The notes beneath the pieces were generated by a model. It was not told the origin of the DNA. It saw only the letters and a program-made list of their open reading frames with translations, and did not search any database. 64,000 nucleotides of DNA from Tolypeutes matacus (Eukaryota; Chordata; Mammalia; Cingulata; Chlamyphoridae): positions 39,998,934 to 40,062,933 of the forward strand of contig JAKSZT010053928.1 in assembly GCA_026826555.1 (NCBI GenBank), read 5' to 3'. The translations under genes were made by a program, and so were the position numbers. Of this stretch, positions 12,296-23,762 are shown piece by piece. Within the stretch, counting starts at the first letter, position 1. Every line of letters begins with the position of its first letter.

Positions 12296-13319
12296 CACGT
12301 GTAACTGTGAAAAAGTAATTTTATTTTCTGGAACTTACAATCTTGAGAGTTGGACTACGACTCCTCACTGAAAACCCTGGTATAAAAGGGTCTTTAGAGA
12401 AGTGACCCTATGGCTCTAGACTGCACACCAGGCAGGTTTCTCCATCCATCAGGGTTTCTATAGCCTCTAAACTTGGGGTACACTTTTGTAAGGAACAAGG
12501 GAGGAACTGGGGAGCCCCATCCCTTCTCTGCACTATGTATCTGCAATCTCATGCATGTCCTTCTCATTGTTTGTATGCTAAATCCACAGTAATTTAAATT
12601 AACCTCAGCCAAGATCAACTCATCACTCTCAACAGCTCTCAAACCTTGAGCGTACTTTGTGGTCTGGTCAACACTTTTTTTTTTTTTTTAACCATAATTT
12701 GGAACTTTTAGACTTATGTTGTTTGGCACCTTTAGAAGCCTTTGGCCTATGGGTTTGTGGAAGACTTGCTGGGTTTTTCAATTATATAAGTGATGCAGGT
12801 AAATAAATTTTACTTCGTACATGTTTACAGAGTCCCTGTCTATCTATCCATCTATCTAACTAGCTAAAGATATAGTAATAGTTAATATCCTTAATATACC
12901 TTCTCCTTCGGAAAAATGCTGACAATTATATGAACCTAGATTCTCTTCACACTTCAATAATCAAATCAAATATTTAGTTGGAAAGATACCTTCTGTCTTG
13001 ATTAAAATCATTACTGTTTATAAGTAAAGAAGACCGTTTGAATTTCTGAGCAAGAATCCATTTTATGCAAGGTGTGAAGTCTTACTGATGCTAAAAAGCA
13101 AACACCCTTCATATTAGACATAGAAATTGATGTACAGTGCAGGAATTTGTTAATTGCTCTTCCTGCAGGCATTCCTGACAGGCCTTTAGATCTGATGTAA
13201 ATTGTTTTTCTGTCTCTAATTTTGGTTCTTTCCTCTCTTGTTCAGCTGTCAATACTCTGTGCAGACTGTTTCTCAAGAGCATCATTGCAACCACACTTAA
13301 CACATTTCCCTCTCTGCTA
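12296..13319. other. Unassigned non-coding DNA
   Basis: No gene or confidently named repeat. It includes a short T tract at about 12677-12690 and a small TATC run near 12840-12860. Confidence 0.5.
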
Positions 13320-13505
13320 TCTCACTGTGTCCTACATATTTGCCTCTTCTGTCACCATCCTATCTTGTCTTTCTTCTGCCTAAAATTATCCAATCGTTCC
13401 CCAACATCTGTGCAATGAAACCTCTTATCCCTGTGCTGGGCATTCCCAATTTCTCCTCCAGATTCAGTTTCCACCTTTCCTCACCCTGCTCTATCCTGAT
13501 GTCAT
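13320..13505 (+). mobile_element. L2 LINE fragment (left part)
   Basis: Pyrimidine-rich sequence resembling the 3' region of L2. It appears to resume at about 13940 beyond an inserted LTR-like segment. Diverged and non-coding. Confidence 0.5.
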
Positions 13506-13858
13506 CAATTGGTTCCCTTACCATCTGGTTTCTGGATGGCTTAGCAATGAGAAGCACTGGAGGTGAAGGAAGAGTGAGTTCACAAAATTAATCCCCCCAG
13601 GTGGCAGGTTATTTGTTCTTCTCTACATACAAGGAGATACAATTACTCTCCGTGTTATTGTGGTGACTTTCCTTTCTTTTTCAGGCCCATGAGTGGTAAC
13701 AATTCTCTGATGTTGCTAAGCCAGAAATGCTTTCCCATCCCTTAGTTCCCCTTAACCATGCTCACACCTTTGTAAAGAGCCCTTCTATGAATGTATTCTC
13801 AGTTACCCCTTGTAAGTGTACCATCTATTTGCACTGAGACCTTGATTGATATACATGG
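13506..13858 (+). mobile_element. Old LTR-like insertion, family unsettled
   Basis: The pattern 'cccatgagtggtaacaattc' followed by 'cacacctttgtaaagagccc' and an end near 'ccttgattgatatacatgg' is a recurrent mammalian repeat that I recall but cannot name safely. It sits between two L2-like pieces, which suggests insertion into an older L2. Confidence 0.5.
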
Positions 13859-13939
13859 TATCCAAGGCACCTTGGAGATCTGGCTGCCTTCTAGAGTTCC
13901 AGCTTCTTTCTTATAAGTTCTGTGCTCATTCAACACTGA

Positions 13940-14170
13940 ATTACTGTGCTTGCAATTCCCCAATATCTCTGACCTGTTTTGTCTCTCTCTGCATTTGCTT
14001 CTGTTTTTCTTTCAACCTGGAGAACTCTTCCTTTCCTTGTCCACCAGCTCATCCTTCAGGACGCTGTTCTAAGTGGCTTTTCTCTCCATCCTTCCCTAGA
14101 TTTCACAGTTAGTCTTGGAGATGCATAAACTGCTTGCACATACCCCTATTATAACAGTTTGCATTTGTTC
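13940..14170 (+). mobile_element. L2 LINE fragment (right part)
   Basis: Contains 'cctggagaactcttccttt' and 'catccttcaggacgctgttc', the order seen in the L2 3' region. The overlapping plus-strand frame at 13846-14112 is not a gene. Confidence 0.6.
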
Positions 14171-14174
14171 ATTG

Positions 14175-14745
14175 ACTCGTGTATTCACTCATTCGTTCTT
14201 CATTTATTCATTCATTTATCTTCATTTAACACATATTAAATAAATGCCTTCTCTGTGCCAGAAAAATACTCTAGGATAGGACTCATAATAGTAAATGAAA
14301 CAGATAAAAAAAAATCCATGGTGCATCTAGTGGAGCTGGAGAAATCGAGAAGAAAAAATATTGGGTGGGAAGAAACTTATAGCAAAAAATCGACTAGTGC
14401 ACAGTCCTGAGGCAAGAGCATTCCTTGTGTGTTAAATAACAGCCAGATAGGCAGTGTGGCTGTAACAGTAAACAGGAAAAGAGCAGGAAATGAAGTCAGA
14501 AAAATGAGATCTGGAGGACCTAGTAGGTCCTTTGGTTTTCACCTGTGTGGAGATGGGTGCCATTGTAAGGTTTAAGCAGAGATGTCACATATCTAACTTA
14601 GTTTTAACAGTATCTTCTAGCTGTTCTGTTAAAAATGGACTGAAAGGGGGGAGGGGAGGAAACAGGAATGCAGATAAGGGATATCATAATGTTATAATTC
14701 TAGTGGATGTCTATCTGTCCATTGGCCTCTGTGAATCCTGAAGGA
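14175..14745 (+). repeat. Old LINE-like repeat, same family as 58160-59575
   Basis: Begins with stacked 'attcattcat'-type units and 'ttctctgtgccag', then runs through purine-rich sequence ('cctgaggcaagagcattcc') in the same order as the longer copy at 58160. Very diverged; family name unsettled. Confidence 0.6.
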
Positions 14746-14774
14746 ACCTAAGAGACCATATATTTTCATGTAGG

Positions 14775-15000
14775 AAAAAAATCTATATGTGGAAAAAACA
14801 CAAACTTTGGAATCAAATAACCCTGGTTTTGAAAATCAGTTCTGCTATTTACTGAGGTATAGCTTTGAACAAGTATTTCAACTTCCTCATCTAGTTAAAA
14901 ACATATTAATAATTCCTGCCATGTAGTGTTAGTTTAGGATTATTGAAAAAGTATGCAAATACCTGACATATAGTAAATGCTCAATTGATTGTATTTATTG
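14775..15000 (+). repeat. MIR SINE
   Basis: Forward MIR: 'aaactttggaatcaaataac', 'tgctatttactgaggta', 'caacttcctcatct', 'atagtaaatgctcaattgat'. Nearly full length but diverged. Confidence 0.85.
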
Positions 15001-15994
15001 AGATAAAATCCCTCAGCCATGCAGTGATGCATACAGAATAGAGAAACTGGTCGATAAATGTTTGTTTAATGTTTCAATGTTTACATCAAGCAAAATTTAA
15101 TATAAAAAAAATCACACTCCAAACTCCACAGAATAAGTAGAATGACTGAATAGAAACGGAATGAGCCCAAACCTTCATGTGTACAATGTGTTCCAATTTC
15201 CAGTTACACTTAATGTTTCTCCTCAAACCCCATTGATTAATGAAATTACTACACGTTAATATTTATAATACCCAGCAATGCCCATGCCTATATTTTTCCT
15301 TTGTCTTTGTAGGTGTTCTGGCTGTCTATGTCTATATCTTTATCTACACATTTTGATGTAGAGGCCAACATTTCAATAAAGGCTGTGATCAGTGGCTTTA
15401 AATGAATAGGATTAGATTTGAATGTTGGCAGATTGCCAGTGCTCCCTTTCTGCCTTTCTTCGCTTTTCTTTTTTAAAATCAGAATTTATTAGAATCTTCT
15501 TAGTATTCTTAAAAGTCATAATGTCCTTATAGGTGATTGGTTCCCAATTCTGGGGTTCCTTGGGCAAAGACATTCTGAGCAAAGGAAGCAAGGTCAGAAG
15601 AAAACTAATTTACAATAATTACATGGAAAATTTTTCAGTGAGGTATGTCCTGATTTATTCTGTTGTTCTTGAAATTGTGGGATTATAACACTTTGGAAAA
15701 CTGAAAGCAAAACAGGAACGAATCTTGGCTTCATTTAAAGATTTCCAAGAACTCAAATTTAGAAATCCTTAGAGTACGGTAAAAATTGAATTGAAGTTTC
15801 TGTAAGACTGAAGACTGTTACAGAAATGCCCATCAAAATGCAGTAAAGTGTAGTGCTCCATTTTATCGTGGTCATCACTAAGTCAATAAGATTTTTCTTC
15901 AGTGATATTTGCATATCCATTTATCACCCCAGCCACTTTGTCAGTGCCATGCAACTATTTATGACTGATCAACCAAGCAGGACCCCAAACACCA
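15001..15994. other. Unassigned non-coding DNA
   Basis: AT-rich sequence with no supported gene or named repeat. Confidence 0.5.
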
Positions 15995-16500
15995 GCTGAC
16001 AAACAATGGGACTACTTTCATTATTGGAGAGCAATTTGGCAAGATCTAGTAAACCTGAATATGTGCTTACTCTTCCAATTTGCTGTAATAGTATAATATT
16101 GGAAACAGCCAAATGTCCATCTATAGTGAAATGTAATAAAACATTTAGTATATTCTCCTCAATTCATACAACAACTAAAAAGGAAAATTAGTACTACATA
16201 TATCAACAGGGATGCATTTTGAAAACATCATGTTAAGTGAGGAAAGCAAAATGTTACATATAATATGGTGCCATTTATGGAGATAAAGAAATATAATATT
16301 ATAATATGGAAACACAAATGGAAAGGATTCAATCCAGTTTCAATGTAGTGCTTAACTCTAAAGAGAAAGGAAACAGAACAGAGTACAAAGAAGATTTCAA
16401 GTGACTCAGTAACACTTCTGTATCTTACCAAAGTGGATCATTATATTACTTTGTACTTTGTTTTATATTGGGAACAATTTTAATAACTCAACCCATGAAG
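15995..16500 (+). mobile_element. Old L1 fragment (ORF2 3' end / 3' UTR)
   Basis: Shows 'ggagagcaatttggcaagat', 'ggaaacagccaaatgtccat', 'aagtgaggaaagcaaaatgt' in the order of the 3' part of old mammalian L1. Reading frames are broken by stops. Confidence 0.75.
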
Positions 16501-17599
16501 ACAGAATAAAATCAGTTTCAAAAATTCACAATTGCACATGACCATGAATGAACACATGAACACAAATGCTGAGGGATTGGTCACCTTAAACACTCTTCTG
16601 TCATATCAGGGGAACACACGGAATTAACTCCTGGTTGAACCCAAGCTATAGTTGTTGATTAATATGTTAGAATTGGTTGTGTCAGAATTTAAAGCAATAT
16701 TCTTCAATTCAGTTGATATATTCTTTACATTTTATTTCTTAGACCAGGAGGTGAACTCATAGCCAGAATGACCACATGCCTCACAGGATATTTGTGATTG
16801 GCCACAGAGATACATAAAACCACCACCCCACCACCACCACCATGCACACAAACACATATACACACTAGTTGACCCACATTCTATTAGCAGTAGGCCACTT
16901 TCATGGTACTTGAAAACCAGGTAAACTTGCCTGTACAAAAGGAGTAGTTGAGTCTCATACTCTCAAGAGATGTCTTCTTACATCTTTTACCTACATTTGC
17001 ATTATTTTGCCAATCACTCACACTCTTGTGATAGCTACTCAAATGTAAAACACATACACAAAATATTAAGAAAATAAATTTTTAGATATTTAATTCATTA
17101 AAAGAGCAAAATGTTGTGGCAAAATCTGATTCAACATTATGAAGTCTTTTGATTTTATTTACTACATGAGTTTAAGAATGAAAAAAAGCAGATTCCTATC
17201 ACTAGATGTACCATGAAACATAAAATTTAATGCCTATTCCTCCTAAAAATCTAAATAAACTAGAGAAAAGAAATAAACTATAAGTTACATACATTAAACA
17301 TATTTCTTAATGGCAATTATTGATTGAGTAAGTAATTGGGGGCCAGATGAATGGTTAATTCTGGCCATAACTTGAACTGATAAAAGTCTTTTCACAGGAA
17401 AGCAAACATGGGAGTTTCTTTAATACCAGATATATTAATACAAGGACCTCAGATACTTGGTTGTGTTTCTATCAATGCAAAAGTAAGCACACTTACTTTT
17501 GTATAGAAGGGATATACATAGGGCAAGATAGCACTGTGACAAGGCAGAAAACTAAGTCAGAACTGTAGGATATAAGTAGAATGCTGGTTTTTCTCCTTC
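16501..17599. other. Unassigned DNA with a short CCA/CA tract
   Basis: No gene supported. A (CCA)n then CA-rich tract lies at about 16819-16865. A minus-strand frame over it (16732-16938) encodes a Trp/Gly run from the repeat and is spurious. Confidence 0.5.
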
Positions 17600-17760
17600 A
17601 TAATTCTGTATCCTGTGATAGTTTCTATGAACCATAGTCTTCTAACATGTAAATGGGGAAATTAATACCAATGTATAGATTCACCATGAAGGTTAAAGGA
17701 AATAACAGATATGAGTCACTTGGAACTCTATGACATGTAGCAGGTCCACAAAAAATGATG
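17600..17760 (+). repeat. MIR SINE fragment
   Basis: Contains 'aacatgtaaatggggaaatt' and 'gacatgtagcaggtccac', consistent with the 3' half of MIR. Diverged. Confidence 0.6.
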
Positions 17761-18375
17761 TTTCTATTCTCTAAAACCCACATACATGCAGATAAATGTA
17801 CATAATGGAACAAATGGACTCAGTTCATTCAAAGTCCATTTTGACTCCTCGCTAGAATTTATAATTTATGAGGTTTTACACTATCCATTTACTGCTCACC
17901 AAATTCATGTACAATTTGCATACATTTGCCCAAATAGCTCTTGTAAAAGGAAATGTCCTAGAAAAGCAGCTCTAAATGTGATGGTTGAATTAACCCTTTT
18001 CTTCCTGTGCATATAAATTATTTCCTGCTTAATTTTGCCTGAAGGATATTTTCTTTTAGCTATCATTTCTATTCAATGAAAATTCAAATGAACTTTTAAA
18101 ATAATGAGTGACAGATCCTAGGCAATACAGAACTAGAGTATGATAATACACTTTTCTTCTACCTTTAATTTTAATATCCTTCTGATTACTTGACAAAGAA
18201 GAATGGACAAAATTTCTTGAGAAAACTATACATGTGAAAATATTAGCAAACAAATTTTGTTGTGCCTATGGCTCCTATACATTTTATATCTAAATTTGTA
18301 AGACCTGAAGCATACATGAGTTTCCCTTACTTGAAAAAATGTTTTGCTATCCATAACGTATATTTGGGCAGGCAA
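17761..18375. other. Unassigned non-coding DNA
   Basis: AT-rich, no gene or named repeat. Confidence 0.5.
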
Positions 18376-18475
18376 CATAGCTCAATAGAGTAAATAAGGG
18401 CATAGAGGAATGGAAATTTTGAATTTCTGGTTCTACCATTAATCCTTATGTAAGTTTGGGGAAGTTGCTTAATCA
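18376..18475 (+). repeat. MIR SINE fragment
   Basis: 'ggttctaccattaatcctta' followed by 'gggaagttgcttaatc' matches the central MIR core. Confidence 0.6.
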
Positions 18476-18659
18476 GGCCGACTTTCAGGAAACATTAGAA
18501 AACAAGAAATATAGACCTGAGATCAAGCTAAAGAGACAAGGGAAATTAGGAGAAACTTGGTACTTTAAAATAGCTGTCCTGACACTTGCCCTTGCCCTTA
18601 GAAAATGAATAAAGATAGAAAAGAATTGTGCTAATGATGGAATTCTGGGAAGCCTGATG

Positions 18660-18850
18660 ATTCTTCAAATATAACCACATAGCCTTGGGCAGGTTATAGA
18701 CTTCTTTGAAACTCAGGTGATTCATGTCTAAAAGGCAGACAAGAATGCTTCCTTCAGTAGGATTCCTGTGAGGATTAATTAAATTAATTCATATAATTGG
18801 AATGGCCTAGGGACTGGCTCTGGACAGATATTTTCATTTTTATCATTAAT
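18660..18850 (+). repeat. MIR SINE
   Basis: 'cttgggcaggttatagactt', 'gaaactcaggtgattcatgt' and 'cctgtgaggattaattaaat' follow MIR order. It lies about 190 bp after another MIR piece in the same orientation. Confidence 0.75.
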
Positions 18851-18984
18851 TATAATTAAGAATTATATGGTTGTAACTCAATGATAAATTGTGCCAGAAT
18901 TTATCACTGTCACTTTGCTTTCTAGGAAAGAATAGCTACATCCCTAAGTCATAAATGAACTATCTACCAATGTTTGGTTTATGC

Positions 18985-19027
<43 letters not shown>

Positions 19028-19046
19028 GGACAGACAGACAGACAGG
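18985..19046. repeat. (GATA)n microsatellite passing into (GACA)n
   Basis: About ten TAGA units run to 19027 and are followed by GACAGACAGACAGACAG. A compound GATA-GACA array is a common mutational state; length polymorphism is likely. Confidence 0.95.
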
Positions 19047-19134
19047 AAACATAGTAGAGATATAGATGGGCATCATTATAGTTATAGAAATATACAGATT
19101 TATAAAAAAAGTCTCTATTTTTCTGTACAGGGTC

Positions 19135-19803
19135 TGTGGCAGTTTGAGATTATTTTATGAATCCCAAAAAGAGAAAGATTATGTTTGTAAACTAATCTAT
19201 AACTTTGGATTGCATTAAATTCAGTTGAAGTGCCTTTGATTAGATTACCTCTTAAGAATGATTTGGGGCTTTTTATTCAACTACATTAGTGGGCATGACT
19301 CAGGTTGAGTCCCAGCACAGACACTCACACAGGAAGAGAGAGCTCTGTCATTTTTTATTCTGCCATGTAACAGAAAGGAGAAGGTTCAAACAGCTGAAGC
19401 CCCTGGGAGAGATTGGCCTGATAGCTTACAGCTAAGATTGGGAAGAGACCAGAACAGCTGAGACTGACATACGAGTGCCAGAAAGAAACAAAGCCTATAC
19501 CAGGGAGATAGAGCACTAGAGGATCACTTAAGCATGAAGCCCCAAGAGGCTGGGCCACAGAGCTTAAGAGGAAAGCGTGAGCCCTGAGGGGAAGGCAGAG
19601 ACCAGCCAGAGATTGGTGGCCATCTTGCCTCACCACATAGCAACACACTGGATGGATGGTAGCTAATTTTGGTGAGAAAGCATCTCTGCTGATGCCTTGA
19701 ATTAGCCCTGGAACTGTAAGCTTTCACCCCAAATAAGTCCCCATTATAAAAGCCAATACATTTCTGGTACTTTGCATCAGCACCCCTTTGGCAAACTAAT
19801 ACA
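19135..19803 (+). mobile_element. Solo LTR, MaLR-like, copy 1
   Basis: Starts with TGTGGCAGTTTG and ends with CAAACTAATACA, the TG...CA ends of an LTR. The flanking 5 bp are gggtc (19130-19134) and aggtc (19804-19808), a 4 of 5 match for a target duplication. The 3' part 'ataaaagccaatacatttct' then 'ggtactttgcatc' aligns with the element at 21427-21988. Length 669 bp. A minus-strand frame at 19355-19648 is an antisense shadow with no known protein. Confidence 0.82.
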
Positions 19804-21426
19804 AGGTCTTAGCCCCAAATCCTTATCTGGTCTCTCACCCTGGTAAGTTTGACCAGGCCAGAAGTGACCGAGGATAAGTCCAAATTTTACTCCTTTAGTC
19901 ACAGTCTAGGCTAGATGCTGGCCAAGAATTTTGCTTCCTCACTTCTTCCCCTATACCTAGTTCAAGGTCTCTCATATCTTACACCCCATCTGCAAGAGGA
20001 AGGAATAGGAAAAGAAAAGAATTCTTTTTCTCAAGGTCAAGAGGAGACTGACTTAAAGGTCTTCCTAGCTGGGTACAGATCCTATCAGGAAACACCTTGA
20101 GGTCCCATCTGATTAAACCACCTACAAGGACAATATGTCAGAATGGTGAAGAAAATATAACAAACAGGAAAGAGAACTATATGAAAAACCATGCATCCTA
20201 GTACAGAAATTCTATAAATTTTGGTCATTTATAGGTAATTTGGTTAATTAAAATAGGCAATCAAAACATTAATGCAAACACCAGCCCAACTGCTAAGATA
20301 AAATATAGGACAAATATTAGTGCCTTTTGGCTATTGCCTATATTGCCAATAAGGTATCCTCACAGGTAAAGGATCTTGCACAGTTGTGGAGAGCAAGTGG
20401 ATTTCAAATGCCCAAGCCAAGTTTCATTGTTGGAGGGAGAACACAAGCAACCTTCTTATGACTCTAACAGCTTTGTTTCAGGGAGATCGGCCCAGTCTGC
20501 TCTGACAAATCTGACTGGAGATAATATTGGGCGAGAGAATTGATGAGCAGTCCCTGACCTAAATGTAGGATATAGTGCTGAAAATCCCCCTAAAACTACA
20601 CTTGCTTGGATAATTATTAGTGTTTGCTTATATAGTAATTAAATCACTTGTAGACATGGTACAAATTATTACAATTACAGTCATTGCAAGTTTGGAATGC
20701 AAGTTTACATTCAGAATAAACAAGAGTAACAGACCATTGCCCTGGTGGAAATGCACAGAAAGAAGGGAGTTCTTACATCAGCAGCTAAAATTCACAGCAA
20801 TGTAGGACAGTCTTCACTTGAGACATAACTTCATAGAGAATGCATAGTCTCCAACAGGTGTAGAACCAAGGTAGTGCAGATAAAATTAGCACCTAGAATA
20901 ATGTCTGGATTTCTCCTTACATGCTGCAAACCAGATATAGTTCTTTCTCTTGCTTTTCAAGCTGTGATTCTATATTCCACTACAGTTTAAAGTAAAAAAA
21001 AAAAAACAAAAAACCCTTACTTTATTTCCATTTTCAGGGATACAGGAAACATTTATGACACCAGTTAATAATAAACCAATGAACCAATTAATTGAGGCTA
21101 TATTTATATGACATCTTTGGAGTTAAAAACAGAAACGAAAATGAGGAAGATGGCAACAGTGGTGGCACATTTGTGAATCTCCCCCAATCCTTGCATTAAA
21201 AACAAATAAACCTAGATCAATTAGATATATATTTTTAAAAAATCTGTGGAAAATGTTTACTACAAAACAAGTTGACAGTGTTTTCCCACAAACTCCAGTG
21301 TACAAGCAGATAAGGTGAATTTACCAACAGGCACAAGACTTGAATGATATCTGAATCTATGTGGGAGAAAGCAGAGAAGCAACAGGGCAAGTGATAGACT
21401 TGAGAACAGAAGAGACTCAAAGTAGC
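19804..21426. other. Unassigned non-coding DNA between two solo LTRs
   Basis: About 1.6 kb with no recognised family. Plus-strand frames near 19915 and 20620 are short and unplaced. An A-tract lies near 20994-21010. The two flanking LTRs have their own target duplications, so this is probably not the inside of one provirus. Confidence 0.45.
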
Positions 21427-21988
21427 TATAAGAGTTTGAAGTTCTTTTGTGAATCCCAGAAAGAAAAAGGTTATGTTTTTAAATTAATCCATTCCTGTGG
21501 GTGTGAGACCCTTTTGATTGGACTATATCAGTGAGGCATGAGTCAGGTTGAGTCTCTACCCTCTTGCTGGGTCTGATATAAACAGAGACACACAGAGAAA
21601 TAGGCACAAACAGTAGAAATGAAGCTGCTGTATTTGATCTGGCCATGTGAAAGAAAGGACTCCAAGTTCGCCCATAGCTGACCTAAAGGAGAGGAGCCCT
21701 GAGAGGCTCAAGGCGACAAGGCCCAGGGAGAGATGATTGATGGCCACAGCTGAGTTCAAGGAGAAAGTAGAGAGAGGCTGGCAGACCTGCCATCTTGCCT
21801 GATTGCCATGTAGCAGGATGCTAGAATAAACAGTAGTTGACTTTGGTGAGAAATTATCTCTGATGGTGCCATGATATGGACACTTCATGGCCTCAAAACT
21901 GTAAGCTTTTATCTTAATAAATTTCCCAGTATAAAAGCCAACCCATTTCTGGTACTTTGCATCGGCAGCCCTGTGGCAAACTAAGACA
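21427..21988 (+). mobile_element. Solo LTR, MaLR-like, copy 2
   Basis: Colinear with 19135-19803 ('agtttgaagttcttttgtga' near the start, 'aaaagccaacccatttctgg' near the end) and ends CTAAGACA. A perfect 5-bp target duplication, gtagc, flanks it at 21422-21426 and 21989-21993. A polyadenylation-type AATAAA lies just upstream of 'tttcccagtataaa'. Length 562 bp. The 110-codon minus-strand frame at 21556-21888 is antisense to the LTR and has no recognisable domain. Confidence 0.88.
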
Positions 21989-22713
21989 GTAGCCTACAGG
22001 TAGTTACTGGAAATCACAACCAGCCCATATGAAAACAGCATTTGAAACTGGGAGGTTCTGCCTAATGCAGTAGTCAGTGAGTACAAAGGGCCTGAGGTAA
22101 GGCCTAAAAGAATGGGAGAAGTCTAGATCCTATGACTCTCAAAACTGACCATCTAAGGCTCCCTTCCAGGAGAGCGATCTACACTGGGGGAAAAAAAGTG
22201 CTTTCTTCTAAATGTTCATGAAAGCTGATTTTATATGAAAATCATCAACAGAAAAGAATCATAATCAAATCCTATACAGTGGTACCAATGAAAAGAGAGA
22301 CTAAGGAGCAGAATAAAATCCCCACCAACAATTACAGCACATCACAAAGACATGTCCATGAACAAAACAAAACTAAAACCTCTATAACTTTCTATTTCTA
22401 AATAAGCTAAAAGACATTATTAAATGATACAAGACATTAAAGAACTAATATACATCAAAATTAGAAAAACTCAGAAACAAGGTAAAGATATAAACTTAAA
22501 GAAACACAAGAAGGAATAAACAAAAAAGATAATGCTTTAAGAGAAAAAAGAATAAAAAAGGAAATTCTTTTAATAAAAGGTTTTAAAAGATCTGATAGGA
22601 AGTAGCAAATGTTAAAGACAAGCAAATATCTAACATATGGAAATATGAATCTAAAGAAAACTAAAGGGAGCAGAACATATACTAAAATCTTTAAATCAGA
22701 AAAATATTTCCTG

Positions 22714-22903
22714 GGAAGTGGCTGTGGCTCAATCAGTAGGGCTCCCGTTTACCATATGGGAGGCCCTGGGTTCAGTTCCCGGGGCCTCCTGGTGAAGGCA
22801 AGCCCGCCCGCACGGCGTGGTTAGCTGACCCAGTGAGTACAAGCAGCAAGGGGGGGATAAATGAATAAATAAATAAAATCTTTAAAAAAAAAAAAAAAAG
22901 AAA
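22714..22903 (+). mobile_element. DAS-SINE (tRNA-derived, armadillo type), copy 2
   Basis: Full-length copy flanked by a perfect 15-bp target duplication, gaaaaatatttcctg, at 22699-22713 and 22904-22918. Box A and box B are present. It differs from the other copies at a few positions (for example ggaagtggc and cagtgagtac). The tail has overlapping AATAAA, then TCTTT, then poly-A. It is inserted in an A-rich old LINE. Confidence 0.95.
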
Positions 22904-23698
22904 GAAAAATATTTCCTGAAATTAAAAGAAAACGAAATTACATATTGAAAAAATACAGCATATGCCTGACAAATACAAATATACTACTAAAATTACTAAC
23001 ATTTTAAGGAAAAGGAAGAAATTCTTTATATATCTTGGCCTAAAAAGTGATTGACTTATGCTAGAAAAAAAATCAGATTACCATTAGACTTTTCAATAGC
23101 AACACTTTATGTCAGAATAAAACAAAGTAACATATCTAAACTACTCCAAAAAAGATAGAAAATATGAGCCAATAATGTTATATCCAGCAAAACTGGCTTT
23201 CAGTATAAAAGATGCAAACACATTGATGCCAAAATGCAAGAACTTGAAAAATTGTTCCCATGAATCTTTTCTGAAGAATCTAATAGAGATCAAATTCCAT
23301 ACAACCAAAATGAAAAGAGAGTGGATGGTGATATAGTTACTATTAGAAATAAGACTAGATGAGGCTTAAAAAAGAAAGAGTATAATATGAAATAGCTACA
23401 TGCTATGGTAAAACCATAAAATACGGGGAAAATGGAGAATGCATATGTAAGAATATTATATTGATACAGGTAATATTAATATAGTTATTCTGAGACTAGT
23501 GTGTGTGTAATGTAGCATAGAGTAAATGAGTAAATTATGGGATAATCTAATTCTAATTATGCCATTCCCTGTGTCCTTAAAAAACAGGATTGTCAATGTG
23601 GAAGAAAGGAGATATAGAAGTAATACAGAAGAGATTTAAAAGTCTATACTTTAAGTTTGACTTAGAGGTATAAATATGAACTCATGAAGTAGTTTATC

Positions 23699-23762
23699 AT
23701 ACATATATATATGCATGTGTATATGTTTGCATGTATATATATATTTATGTGTGTGTGTATTT
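23699..23762. repeat. (TA)n/(TG)n microsatellite
   Basis: Alternating TATA, TATG and TGTG dinucleotides. Low complexity. Confidence 0.85.

Noticed and set aside
19135..21988. One provirus bounded by two LTRs
   Set aside because: The second LTR has its own perfect 5-bp duplication and the outer flanks do not match each other.
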